A stretch of 35,734 nucleotides of DNA from an uncultured Eubacteriales bacterium (GCA_944349855.1 CALVNS010000025.1:1-35734), one strand, 5' to 3'; shown: positions 1-8,590, counted from the stretch's first letter. Notes: a model not told the origin generated them from the sequence alone. Translations and numbers: made by a program.

Positions 1-1202
1 AGGTCGTTTTCGATCATGTAGCGGCGGGCGTTGCTCTCGCCGCTGCCCGCGTCGCCGGTGAACAGGCTGGAACCGTTGTGCACCTCCACAATGCGGCTGC
101 CCAGCGGGGTATCCTGCTTCATCTTGCTGATGTTGTTGAGCAGGAAGAGCAGCTGCCCGTCTGAAGAACGCGGGATCATGGGCAGCGGCGCGCCATCCTG
201 CGTGGCAGCGTTGAAGCGGGTATCGACGATTTCCTTTTTCTTGCCTGTGGCCATTCTGTCGGCGTCGATCTTCCAGCTCTTTCCGTACGGCGGATTGGCC
301 AGCATGAAGTCAAAGGTACGGGTGGCGTGCTGGTCGGAGGAGAGCGTGGAGCCGAAGGCGATATGCGGCGCCTCCTCGCCGTCGCCCTTGAGCATCATGT
401 CCGCCTTGGCGATGGCGTAGGTCTCGGGGTTGATCTCCTGGCCGAACAGATGGATGGACACCTTTTTGCCGGACTGCGCGGCGATGGCGTTCAGGCGGTC
501 CTGTGCCACCGTGAGCATTCCGCCCGTTCCACAGGCTCCGTCATAGCACGAGTACGTGGCGTCCTTGATCTGGTCAGAGATGGGCGCGAACACAAGGTCC
601 GCCATCAGCTCTACGACGTCGCGGGGCGTCCAGTGCTCGCCGGCTTCCTCGTTGTTGGCCTCGTTGAAGCGGCGCACCAGCTCTTCAAAGAGGGTGCCCA
701 TGGCATGGTTGTCCAGGCCGGGCAAGGTGCCGCACGGCTTGGGGCTGAGGTTGACATCCTTGCTGACAAACTTCTGAATGACTGCGCCGAGAATATCGGC
801 CTCGACCATGGTTGCGATCTGGTTGCGGAACTTGAACTTGTCCAGAATCTCTTGGACGTTGGGGGAGAAGCCGTACAGATAGGCTTCAAAATCCGCCTTG
901 AGCTTCTGGCCTGCCGAACGTCCAGTCAAATCGCGCAGGCAAAAGGGCGATGCGTTGCAGAAGGCCTGCCCGGCGGCATTGCAAAGCGCACCCCACTGGT
1001 TGGTGATCCCTGCGCCGTCCAGCACTTTCTTCATGTCCAAAACCTGCTGCTTGGTGTCCTCCAGCACGGCGTCCAGGCGGCGGATGACCGTCATGGGCAG
1101 AATGACATCGCGGTACTTGCCGCGCACATATACATCCCGAAGGCAATCATCGGCAATGCCCCAGATGAAGTTGGCAATTGTATTGAGTAGCTGAGCGTCC
1201 AT
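1..1202 (-). CDS. hsdM: Type I restriction-modification DNA methyltransferase subunit M (HsdM), 5' part; runs off the window
   Basis: Only the first 400 residues are present; the gene continues past position 1. The protein would methylate adenine at N6 as the M subunit of a type I restriction-modification complex with HsdS and HsdR, neither of which is in the window. The N-terminal helical HsdM domain covers about residues 5-150. The N6 methylase domain follows, with SAM motif I at 220-229 (YDGACGTGGM; the usual form is DPACGTGG) and the catalytic motif IV NPPY at 303-306. The start ATG at 1202 is preceded by AGGAGG at good spacing. The base composition is less GC-rich than the genes to the right, which fits acquisition by transfer. 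A broken regulator lies immediately upstream. The family assignment is firm; activity cannot be judged from a fragment. Confidence 0.93.
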   Translation of the reverse strand, partial: MDAQLLNTIANFIWGIADDCLRDVYVRGKYRDVILPMTVIRRLDAVLEDTKQQVLDMKKVLDGAGITNQWGALCNAAGQAFCNASPFCLRDLTGRSAGQKLKADFEAYLYGFSPNVQEILDKFKFRNQIATMVEADILGAVIQKFVSKDVNLSPKPCGTLPGLDNHAMGTLFEELVRRFNEANNEEAGEHWTPRDVVELMADLVFAPISDQIKDATYSCYDGACGTGGMLTVAQDRLNAIAAQSGKKVSIHLFGQEINPETYAIAKADMMLKGDGEEAPHIAFGSTLSSDQHATRTFDFMLANPPYGKSWKIDADRMATGKKKEIVDTRFNAATQDGAPLPMIPRSSDGQLLFLLNNISKMKQDTPLGSRIVEVHNGSSLFTGDAGSGESNARRYMIEND

Positions 1203-1230
1203 TGGCAAACCTCCTGCTTTGAGCTGAGTA

Positions 1231-1380
1231 TTATTCCGGATCGTTGACAAATTCCATGATATCGCCGATATTGCAGTTAAGTGTCTTACATATTTTGGAA
1301 AGCACCGTAGTTGTAACCGCTTTCCCCTTACCCATTTTCGTAATGACGCCGGAACTGATACCTGTAGCTATTTATTCCTT
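1231..1380 (-). pseudogene. Remnant of a Cro/C1-type (XRE) HTH regulator
   Basis: Read on the minus strand, this frame gives ATGISSGVITKMGKGK and then a KICKTLNCNIGDIMEFV-type ending before TAA at 1231-1233. That is the second half of the small XRE regulators often found just upstream of restriction-modification genes. Upstream in the same frame is a stop (TAA, 1372-1374) that could be a single C-to-T change of CAA. Beyond it the sequence no longer resembles the family, so the N-terminal half of the HTH domain is missing. An internal ATG at 1335 would give only 34 residues without a full HTH. It ends 28 bp before hsdM. It is probably a decayed controller gene; a frameshifted or mis-sequenced gene is the alternative. 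Confidence 0.6.
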
Positions 1381-1403
1381 GACGACACAAAGGGACAAGT
1401 ATG

Positions 1404-1432
1404 ATTATACGTGATATGTTTTATCTCTGCAA
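1404..1432 (-). promoter_or_regulatory. Candidate sigma-A promoter for the XRE remnant and hsdM
   Basis: On the minus strand, TTGCAG (1427-1432) and a perfect TATAAT (1404-1409) are separated by 17 bp. The -35 is weak but TTGCA-type -35 boxes recur in this window (manA, gdhA, addA). It points into the regulator remnant and hsdM. Confidence 0.5.
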
Positions 1433-1502
1433 TATGGGATCACATATCAAAGGGATTTATTCACATATTTGTGTTGTTTGATGGATATTTCATTAGACTG
1501 AG

Positions 1503-1543
1503 AAAAAGATGCAGGAAGCTTTTGCCTGCATCTTTTTCTTTTT
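1503..1543. terminator. Rho-independent terminator, bidirectional form
   Basis: A 13-bp perfect stem (1503-1515 with 1525-1537) has a 9-nt loop, flanking A and T runs on both sides, and more T/C after. It lies about 55 bp beyond the stop of the minus-strand rRNA methyltransferase gene and most likely ends that transcript. Confidence 0.85.
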
Positions 1544-1598
1544 CAATTTACAAGTAAAACTAAAACGAATTAATACGCTTCCTCGAATGGAATGCCGT

Positions 1599-3236
1599 TT
1601 ACGCAATCATCCCAAAGAATCGCAACGCCTCTTCAATTGCCGCCTCCTTGTCGGACGGGCAGAGGTGCATCTTCGGGCTGTCAGCCTTGGCCTTGTTGTA
1701 GCATTCGCGCTCGATGATGCCGTGCTTGCGTTTCACCTGCGCGATGTACAGGGGCGTGACGTTCAGGCCGGTCTGCGCCTTGACGCGCGCCTGGATTTCG
1801 CCATAGGTGGCCTTGCTCTCGGCCTTGGTGACGCCGAGCTCGTCCGTGTCGATACCCACCCGGACGACATCATCGGGGCGCTGTTGGACCAACAGCATGA
1901 CGGTTTCCACCGCCCCGGTCCAGCAGAACATGTCCACACACTGCACGCGCACGGGTGCATAGCCCAGCGAGGCGAGTACAGCCGCGTCGCGCGCGAGCGT
2001 TGCGGGGTTGCACGACACGTACACGATCCGCGCGGGCGCGGCGGCGGCAATGGCGCGCAGCACGGCCGCCTCGCAGCCCTTGCGCGGCGGATCGACGACG
2101 GCCACGTCCGGGCGCAGGCCCTGCGCGACCAGGCGGGGCAGCGCCTCCTCGGACGCGCCCGCGATGAACTCGGCGTTGGCGATGCCGTTGCGCGCGGCGT
2201 TGTCCTGCGCGTCGCGCACGGCCGCCTCGACGATCTCAATGCCCACCACGCGCGCGGCCCGGCGCGCCAGCAGCAGCGAGATCGTGCCGGCGCCGCAGTA
2301 GGCGTCCACGACGGTCTCCCCGCCCGTGAGCGCGGCAAACTCGAGCGCGAGCTCATACAGGCGCTGCGTCTGCGCGGGGTTCACCTGGAAGAAGGACAGG
2401 GGCGAGACGCGAAAGCGCAGGCCGCACAGCTCGTCGATCATGTAATCGCGCCCCCAGAGGGGGAGGATTCGGCCCCCGAGGATGACATTCGTGCGCGCGG
2501 TGTTGACGCTGAGCATCGCGCCCGTGAGCGTGGGCACGGCCCGGCGCAACAGCGCCACGAGCAGCTCGGGCTGCGGTACGCGCTCGCCGTTGACCACCAA
2601 CACGAACAGTACCTCGCCGGACCGCGACACGCGCGCCATGACGTGGCGCACGAGGCCGCTGTGTGCCGCCTCGTCATAGGGCGCCGCGCCGCTTTGGCGC
2701 ATCCACTCCCGCACCGCGCGCACGCAGGCGTTGGCCTCCTCGCGCTGGATGGCGCAGCCCGTCGGCGGCAGGTCGATCAGGTCGTGGCTGCGCGGCGCAT
2801 AGAAGCCGATGCGCGGCGCGCCTGCATGTCCGCCGACGGGAAAGGCGCCCTTGTTGCGGTAGTGCCAGGGGTCGTCCATGCCCAGGACGGGCGGCACCTG
2901 CACGTCCAGCCCGCCGATGCGCGTCAGGCAGTCCTGCACCTGGCGGCGCTTGTACAGCAGCGTCTCCTCATAGGCCATGTGCTGCGCGGCGCAGCCGCCG
3001 CAGCGCCGGTAGATGGGACAGGGCGGCTCGCATCGCGCGGGGGAAGGCGTCAGCACGGCCTCGACGCGGCCGAACGCATAGCGCCGCTCGACCTTGACGA
3101 TGCGCACGCGCACGCGCTCGCCGGCGAGCGCGCCGGATACGAAGACGGGCATGCCCTCCGCGCGGCACACGCCCTGCGCGTCCATGCCGTAGGACTCCAC
3201 ATCCAGATCCAGCAGTTGATTTTTATGTAGCGGCAT
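1599..3236 (-). CDS. rlmD: 23S rRNA (uracil-C5)-methyltransferase, RlmD/RumA family, with a ~95-residue C-terminal extension
   Basis: This 545-aa enzyme is expected to put a methyl group on C5 of a 23S rRNA uridine using SAM. An N-terminal TRAM domain (about 5-60) is followed by a four-cysteine iron-sulfur cluster pattern (CEPPCPIYRRCGGC), then the methyltransferase fold with SAM motif VVDAYCGAGTISLLLA and the catalytic cysteine in VSCNPATLARD. The normal family C-terminus is at ETVMLL. About 95 further residues (from QQRPDD to FGMIA) are outside the usual RlmD length and less GC-rich than the rest. I recall similar tails on clostridial RlmD proteins, but I do not know a function. I chose ATG at 3236, 11 nt from AAAGGAG. 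A GTG at 3248 abuts that site and is unlikely. The 23S position cannot be told from sequence; RlmCD or TrmA-like naming is possible. Confidence 0.9.
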   Translation of the reverse strand: MPLHKNQLLDLDVESYGMDAQGVCRAEGMPVFVSGALAGERVRVRIVKVERRYAFGRVEAVLTPSPARCEPPCPIYRRCGGCAAQHMAYEETLLYKRRQVQDCLTRIGGLDVQVPPVLGMDDPWHYRNKGAFPVGGHAGAPRIGFYAPRSHDLIDLPPTGCAIQREEANACVRAVREWMRQSGAAPYDEAAHSGLVRHVMARVSRSGEVLFVLVVNGERVPQPELLVALLRRAVPTLTGAMLSVNTARTNVILGGRILPLWGRDYMIDELCGLRFRVSPLSFFQVNPAQTQRLYELALEFAALTGGETVVDAYCGAGTISLLLARRAARVVGIEIVEAAVRDAQDNAARNGIANAEFIAGASEEALPRLVAQGLRPDVAVVDPPRKGCEAAVLRAIAAAAPARIVYVSCNPATLARDAAVLASLGYAPVRVQCVDMFCWTGAVETVMLLVQQRPDDVVRVGIDTDELGVTKAESKATYGEIQARVKAQTGLNVTPLYIAQVKRKHGIIERECYNKAKADSPKMHLCPSDKEAAIEEALRFFGMIA

Positions 3237-3281
3237 GGGCGGCAACACTCCTTTGGTCGTCGGTCCGCTGCGGGCGGTCAG

Positions 3282-3310
3282 AAAAGCCCCTCCGCGCGTT
3301 GCGAAGGGGC
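3282..3310 (-). terminator. Rho-independent terminator after pfkA
   Basis: On the minus strand a 10-bp stem GCCCCTTCGC/GCGGAGGGGC (one G-T wobble) with a 5-nt loop is followed by TTTTC. It begins 18 bp after the pfkA stop. Confidence 0.85.
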
Positions 3311-3327
3311 GAAAGGTCGGGATGCGC

Positions 3328-4377
3328 TCACAGGCTGTTGATCAGGTTGTACAGCTCCATGTTGAACGAACGCTTGCAGCGCAGCGCGTCGGCGATGGGC
3401 ATGTAGAAGATGCGCCCGTCCTTGATGCCGACGACCTGGTTGCCGATGCCGTTGCTCAGCAGCTTCACGGCAAGGTTGCCCGCCTCGAACGCGAACGAGG
3501 AGTCGTACGCAGAGGGATGCTGCCCGCGCTGGGTATAGCCCAGGATCGTGGCGCGCGCCTCGACCATGCCGCACTTGAGCTTGAGGATCGAGGCCAGGCG
3601 CGGCGAGGAGATGACCTCGCCCGGGTAGCACTGCACGCCGTTGGCGGTCAGAAAGCCGTACACGTCAAAGGGCTCCATGTTCTCCCAAGCGCCCTCGGCC
3701 ACCACCACGGACACGCGGTTGTTGCCGCGCGCGATGAGCGCGTTGAGCCGTTCGGCCACCTGATCGATGGACCAGTGGACCTCCGGCACCACGACGATCT
3801 CGGCGCCCGTGGATGCGGCGGATTTGAGCGCGATGTCGCCGCAGTGGCGGCCCATCACCTCGATGACCGCAGGCCGGTCGTGCGAGCGGCTCGTCGCGCG
3901 GATGGCGCGGATGTCGGACACGCACGAGTTGACGGCGGTGTCGTAGCCGAGCGTCATCTCGGTATAGGGCAGGTCGTTGTCAATCGTGCCGGGAATGCCG
4001 ATGGTCGGAATGCCCAGCTCGCACAGGCGCATTGCGCCCTGGTAGCTGCCGTCGCCGCCGATGACGACCAGGCCTTCCACGCCCATCTTGTGCAGATTTT
4101 CCACTGCGCGCTCCCGCACCTCGGGCTGCTTGAACTCGACGCAGCGCGCCGTGCGCAGGTACGTGCCGGGCTGGTCGGCAATGTCCAGGACGGTGTCCAG
4201 GTCGAGCTCGGCCATGTCGTCGTGGATGTTGTGGCTCTTGCACAGCAGGCCATTGTAGCCGTGCTTGACGCCGATGAGCGAGAGCTCGTGATAGGCGGCG
4301 CTGCGGGCCACGGCCATGATGGCAGCGTTCATTCCCGGCGAGTCGCCGCCGGAGGTGAGGACACCGATTCGACGCAT
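3328..4377 (-). CDS. pfkA: ATP-dependent 6-phosphofructokinase
   Basis: This cytoplasmic enzyme phosphorylates fructose 6-phosphate to fructose 1,6-bisphosphate, the committed step of glycolysis. At 349 aa it is near the bacterial PfkA length. Visible motifs are the nucleotide site TSGGDSPGMNAAI at 8-20, GGDGS at 107-111 and the catalytic PGTIDND at 129-135, then MGRHCGDIA in the substrate site. Glycines in GGDG and before TIDND are the ATP-type residues; PPi-dependent enzymes usually carry D and K there. The start ATG follows AAAGAGG. It is the last gene of an apparent operon with mtrB and a small protein (56-bp gap upstream), ended by the terminator at 3282-3310. Confidence 0.97.
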   Translation of the reverse strand: MRRIGVLTSGGDSPGMNAAIMAVARSAAYHELSLIGVKHGYNGLLCKSHNIHDDMAELDLDTVLDIADQPGTYLRTARCVEFKQPEVRERAVENLHKMGVEGLVVIGGDGSYQGAMRLCELGIPTIGIPGTIDNDLPYTEMTLGYDTAVNSCVSDIRAIRATSRSHDRPAVIEVMGRHCGDIALKSAASTGAEIVVVPEVHWSIDQVAERLNALIARGNNRVSVVVAEGAWENMEPFDVYGFLTANGVQCYPGEVISSPRLASILKLKCGMVEARATILGYTQRGQHPSAYDSSFAFEAGNLAVKLLSNGIGNQVVGIKDGRIFYMPIADALRCKRSFNMELYNLINSL

Positions 4378-4433
4378 ATTAGGAACGCCTCTTTCTTAAA
4401 AATGTTTTGTGTGCGCGGGGCGGAAACCGCCCT

Positions 4434-4631
4434 TCACAGCCCGAGCTCCATGAGGATTTCTCTGGCCTCCTGCAGCTCGGACTGGAGAACCTGGATCTCG
4501 AAGTAGTTTTCCTGCGGCGGTGTGGCTTTGTAGACGGGGCGCATGCGCGAGAGAATGCCTTCGGCCTTCAGACGGTCGCACACGCGCTGCGCGGCCTCTT
4601 CGCCCTTGATCATGTGAATGACGACCCACAT
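4434..4631 (-). CDS. Small conserved-type protein of unknown function, 65 aa
   Basis: The protein starts MWVVIHMIKGEEAAQRV and ends EAREILMELGL. The pattern (a beta strand, an amphipathic helix, strands, then a helix with EA-EIL-ELG) resembles the small DUF2007-like or ACT-like single-domain proteins found next to pfkA in some Clostridia; that recollection is not tested here. ATG at 4631 is preceded by GGGAGG. It starts 14 bp after mtrB and ends 56 bp before pfkA, so all three are probably cotranscribed. No catalytic motif is visible, and it may be regulatory or structural. Confidence 0.75.
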   Translation of the reverse strand: MWVVIHMIKGEEAAQRVCDRLKAEGILSRMRPVYKATPPQENYFEIQVLQSELQEAREILMELGL

Positions 4632-4645
4632 AGCTGTTCCTCCCG

Positions 4646-4888
4646 TCAGTCCAGACCGGAGCGGATGCGGCCATGCCGGGTGAGAATCTCCGCCCGACCG
4701 CGCACCTTGACGGCCGACGTGTTGTCGGTAAACTGTGCGATCATGACCTCGCCCGCGTCCAGATGCTCCGTGTGATGCAGCCGCGTGTCGCGTCCACGCG
4801 TCATGCCGATGATCGTGACGCCGTTTTCCAGCGCCTTGACGGCGATGTAATCGCCGCATACGGCGCAGTCGTTGTCGTCTTCCTGCAC
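4646..4888 (-). CDS. mtrB: trp RNA-binding attenuation protein (TRAP)
   Basis: TRAP is an 11-subunit ring that, when loaded with tryptophan, binds RNA carrying (G/U)AG repeats spaced by 2-3 nt and shuts down trp gene transcription or translation. From residue 13 on, this 80-aa protein matches Bacillus TRAP closely: VKALENGV, IIGMTRGRDT, HHTEHLDAGEV, IAQFTDNTSAVKVRG. The residues matching B. subtilis Glu36, Asp39, Lys56 and Arg58 are kept (41, 44, 61, 63); the Lys37 equivalent is His42. The N-terminus is slightly longer and carries CAVC at 8-11. I chose GTG at 4888 because GGGAGG lies 8-9 nt upstream; ATG at 4957 lies upstream of the promoter -10 and is unlikely. A matching RNA target is at 19359-19397. 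Confidence 0.93.
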   Translation of the reverse strand: MQEDDNDCAVCGDYIAVKALENGVTIIGMTRGRDTRLHHTEHLDAGEVMIAQFTDNTSAVKVRGRAEILTRHGRIRSGLD

Positions 4889-4927
4889 GCGCAACACCTC
4901 CCTGCACGAGCCAACTCCACCATTTTT

Positions 4928-4956
4928 ATTATACCATGCGTCCCATTTGGTTTCCA
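4928..4956 (-). promoter_or_regulatory. Promoter for mtrB - small protein - pfkA
   Basis: On the minus strand TGGAAA (4951-4956), a 17-bp spacer and a perfect TATAAT (4928-4933) lie about 40 bp before the mtrB GTG start. Its position argues for that short start. Confidence 0.7.
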
Positions 4957-5058
4957 TGCTTTTTCAAAGGATTTGTGATTGTGACGAGGGAGAAATTTGT
5001 TTTTTTCGCCGTTTTGACAAAAAAATACCGGCGTCCTTGCCCCCGCCGTTCGAAGCGC

Positions 5059-5087
5059 TTGCATTGGCGCGCGGAAAACGGTATCAT
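5059..5087 (+). promoter_or_regulatory. Candidate promoter for manA
   Basis: TTGCAT (5059-5064), a 17-bp spacer and TATCAT (5082-5087) lie 45 bp before the manA start. The 100 bp to the left, toward the divergent mtrB promoter, are AT-rich with no gene. Confidence 0.55.
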
Positions 5088-5131
5088 AAGGTTAGCGCAA
5101 AGAGAAGTATCATGTAAAAGGGGGGCGTCGG

Positions 5132-6103
5132 ATGCATCCGATCAAAATGACGCCGGCTTACCGCTATGGCGAGATGACCCCGTGGGGCGGCAGCGCCCTG
5201 CGGGACGTGTTTCACAAGGACATTCCCGACGAGCGCACGGGCGAGAGCCTGGAGGTATCCGTGCTGCCCGGGCTGGAGAGCCGCGCCGCCGACGGCAGGA
5301 CCTTGACGCAGATCCTGCAGGAGGGCGGCCAGGACGTGCGCGGCACGGACGTGGGCGAGGAGTTCCCGCTGCTGCTCAAGCTCATCAGCGCGCGCGAGCG
5401 CCTGTCGGTGCAGGTGCACCCTGACGACGCCTATGCCCGCCAGCATGAGGGCGGCAAGCTGGGCAAGACCGAGGCCTGGGTGATCCTTCACTGCAAGCCG
5501 GACGCCCAGCTCATCTACGGCATCCGCCCGGGCGTCACCAAGGAGGACCTGCGCGCCGCCTGCGCCGCGGGCGGCAAGGCCGTGGAGGACTGCCTGCGCC
5601 GCCTGCCCGTCAAGCCGGGCGACGTCGTCTACATCCCCGCAGGCATGGTGCACGCCATCGGCGAGGACATCCTGCTGCTGGAGATCCAGCAGTCCAGCGA
5701 CGTCACCTACCGCTTCTGGGATTGGGGTCGCCTGGATGCAAACGGCAACCCCCGCGCGCTGCACGTGGAAAAGGGCCTGGACGTCGTGGACGTGTCGCTG
5801 CAGCTGGAGCCCTGCCAGGGCGAGCGCGTGCGCGCTACCGGCGGCGAGCGCATCCGCTACATCCAGGACAAGAACTTCGTGCTCGAGCGGCTCAAGGTCA
5901 AGGGCAGCATGCCCCTGGAGGTCATGCCGCGCCGCTTCCGCCTGCTGACCGCGCTGTGCGACGGCTACCTGACCGAGGAGGGCTTTGCGCTGCGCTTCCG
6001 CCCGGGAGAGAGCATCTTCATCCCCGCCAGCGCAGGACGCATCAAGCTCGAGTGCGAAGGCGACCTGCTGCTGTGCAGCCCGGGCGAGGCCTGCGCACGC
6101 TGA
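5132..6103 (+). CDS. manA: Mannose-6-phosphate isomerase, class I
   Basis: This zinc enzyme interconverts mannose 6-phosphate and fructose 6-phosphate in the cytoplasm, feeding mannose into glycolysis or giving precursor for mannosylated surface polymers. The 323-aa length is that of the short Firmicutes type I enzymes. Metal ligands are visible in QVHPDD (Gln94, His96), KTEAW (Glu114) and GMVHAIG (His174), on a double cupin fold. ATG at 5132 follows AAAGGGGGG. It stands alone with its own promoter. An 8-bp inverted repeat (6112-6119 with 6148-6155) downstream has no T run and is a poor terminator. Confidence 0.95.
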   Translation: MHPIKMTPAYRYGEMTPWGGSALRDVFHKDIPDERTGESLEVSVLPGLESRAADGRTLTQILQEGGQDVRGTDVGEEFPLLLKLISARERLSVQVHPDDAYARQHEGGKLGKTEAWVILHCKPDAQLIYGIRPGVTKEDLRAACAAGGKAVEDCLRRLPVKPGDVVYIPAGMVHAIGEDILLLEIQQSSDVTYRFWDWGRLDANGNPRALHVEKGLDVVDVSLQLEPCQGERVRATGGERIRYIQDKNFVLERLKVKGSMPLEVMPRRFRLLTALCDGYLTEEGFALRFRPGESIFIPASAGRIKLECEGDLLLCSPGEACAR

Positions 6104-6190
6104 GATGGCATGAAACGGCATATTGATTACGTGAAATGCAAAAACGCGCCGTTTCTTGCGGAAAATGAAAAGAAAATGCACGATTGATAA

Positions 6191-7666
<1,476 letters not shown>

Positions 7667-7685
7667 CCGGCAAAGCGACATCGGC

Positions 7686-7714
7686 GGGGGAGGCGGAGCG
7701 CCTCCCCCTGTTTT
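7686..7714 (+). terminator. Rho-independent terminator after gdhA
   Basis: A 10-bp GC stem (GGGGGAGGCG with CGCCTCCCCC), a 3-nt loop and TGTTTT lie 20 bp after the gdhA stop. Confidence 0.88.
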
Positions 7715-7726
7715 GTGCCAAAACGG

Positions 7727-7756
7727 TTGACACGCTCTGCCGCAAGCGGATATAAT
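7727..7756 (+). promoter_or_regulatory. Strong sigma-A promoter for the leader RNA and uptake operon
   Basis: Perfect TTGACA (7727-7732) and perfect TATAAT (7751-7756) are 18 bp apart. Transcription should start near 7763, about 205 bp before the first clear gene. Confidence 0.88.
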
Positions 7757-7762
7757 AAGTGC

Positions 7763-7955
7763 AACCAAATACCTGTTTCCGAGCCGTATGCGCCTAAAAC
7801 GCCTGTCATGGCCTGCGGCCTGACCTTCGGGTCAAAGAGTGATGCCGGAAACGGCCTCGCTTTCCATGTTTGAGAAGGAGACGGATTCATGCGGGCTTGC
7901 CGGCTGCCGGCGGTCCTTTGCGTGTGTGCGCCGTCCCTTCGGGGACGGCTATTTT
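7763..7955 (+). ncRNA. Unidentified structured leader or small RNA ending in a terminator
   Basis: A transcript from the strong promoter would run about 190 nt to the hairpin and U-rich stretch at 7930-7955. Visible pairings are a 9-bp long-range stem (CTGTTTCCG near 7773-7781 with CGGAAACGG near 7846-7854), hairpins GGCC-TGC-GGCC (7810-7820) and TGACC-TTCG-GGTCA (7821-7834), and the terminator stem. This looks like a riboswitch or attenuator leader for the downstream metal or cofactor uptake operon, or a free-standing small RNA. I compared it by eye with cobalamin, FMN, M-box, Mn, THF, c-di-GMP and 6S RNA consensus features and matched none. The exact start and end are estimates. Confidence 0.5.
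7930..7955 (+). terminator. Terminator or attenuator hairpin in the uptake operon leader
   Basis: GCCGTCCC-TTCG-GGGACGGC (7930-7949) is a perfect 8-bp stem with a stable UUCG loop, followed by TATTTTATT. It sits 20 bp before the metallophosphoesterase start, the place for a regulated terminator. Confidence 0.7.
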
Positions 7956-7969
7956 ATTGGAGTGGGCAC

Positions 7970-8590
7970 ATGATCTTCTACACGGCGGATTTGCACTTTG
8001 GCTCCGAGCGCACCCTCCGGCGGGACGCGCGTCCGTTTGCGCACGTGCGCGAGATGGACGAGCGGCTGATCGAAAACTGGAACGCAACCGTCTCGGCGGA
8101 CGATACCGTCTACGTCGTGGGCGACATCGGCGCGCACGACGCGCCCATCCCGGCGCGCCAGCTGCGCTGCCTGAAGGGGCGCAAGCACCTGGTGCGCGGC
8201 AACCACGACATGGGCCTGCCCGGCCAGGAGGCGCTGTTCGAGTTCTTCGAGACTGTGACGGACCTGCTGGAGATCGACGACGGGGATGCGCACGTCACGC
8301 TCTGCCACTATCCCGTCGTGCGCCTGTCCGGCCTGATGGTGCACGGGCACCTGCACGCGGTGCGCGGGGAGGGGTACCGCGCGCTGTGCGGCCTGCCGCG
8401 CGCGCTCAATGCGGGCGTGGACGTGAACGGCTACAGGCCCGTGGGCCTGTCGGAACTGATTGAGCACAACCGGCGCTTTTACGGCGATCCGCTGCGCGGC
8501 GCGCACGGCTCGCAGGGCGCGCGGCGCGGCGGCTGGGGCCCCTGCTTTTTGCCCCTGCCGCAAAGACCGAATTCGGGGGAACGGACATGA
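7970..8590 (+). CDS. Metallophosphoesterase, small calcineurin-like family
   Basis: A 206-aa predicted phosphoesterase of the small YfcE-like or phage-type group. The metal-binding motifs are visible in order: MIFYTADLHFG (D-x-H), VYVVGDIG (GD), VRGNHDMG (GNHD), LCHYPV and VHGHLHA (GHxH). The substrate cannot be predicted. ATG at 7970 has GGAG seven nt upstream and gives the normal N-terminus. An in-frame ATG at 7889 with a good AAGGAG would add 27 residues but would read through the terminator hairpin. It overlaps the permease gene by 4 bp (ATGA), so it is cotranslated with an uptake system, an unusual partner. The last ~35 residues look like a poorly conserved tail. Confidence 0.88.
   Translation: MIFYTADLHFGSERTLRRDARPFAHVREMDERLIENWNATVSADDTVYVVGDIGAHDAPIPARQLRCLKGRKHLVRGNHDMGLPGQEALFEFFETVTDLLEIDDGDAHVTLCHYPVVRLSGLMVHGHLHAVRGEGYRALCGLPRALNAGVDVNGYRPVGLSELIEHNRRFYGDPLRGAHGSQGARRGGWGPCFLPLPQRPNSGERT

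Noticed and set aside
3235-4506. Plus-strand open frame opposite pfkA
   Set aside because: Antisense to an intact PfkA; no ribosome binding site or recognisable domain.
5014-5042. TTGACA at 5014 as a manA promoter
   Set aside because: No -10-like sequence at 16-18 bp; the TTGCAT/TATCAT pair at 5059-5087 fits better.
7763-7955. 6S RNA
   Set aside because: Length and promoter fit, but the two ends do not pair and no long hairpin with a central bubble can be drawn.
7763-7955. Cobalamin or FMN riboswitch
   Set aside because: The expected conserved boxes (B12 box; FMN GGGGCAGGGTGAAA-type segment) are absent.
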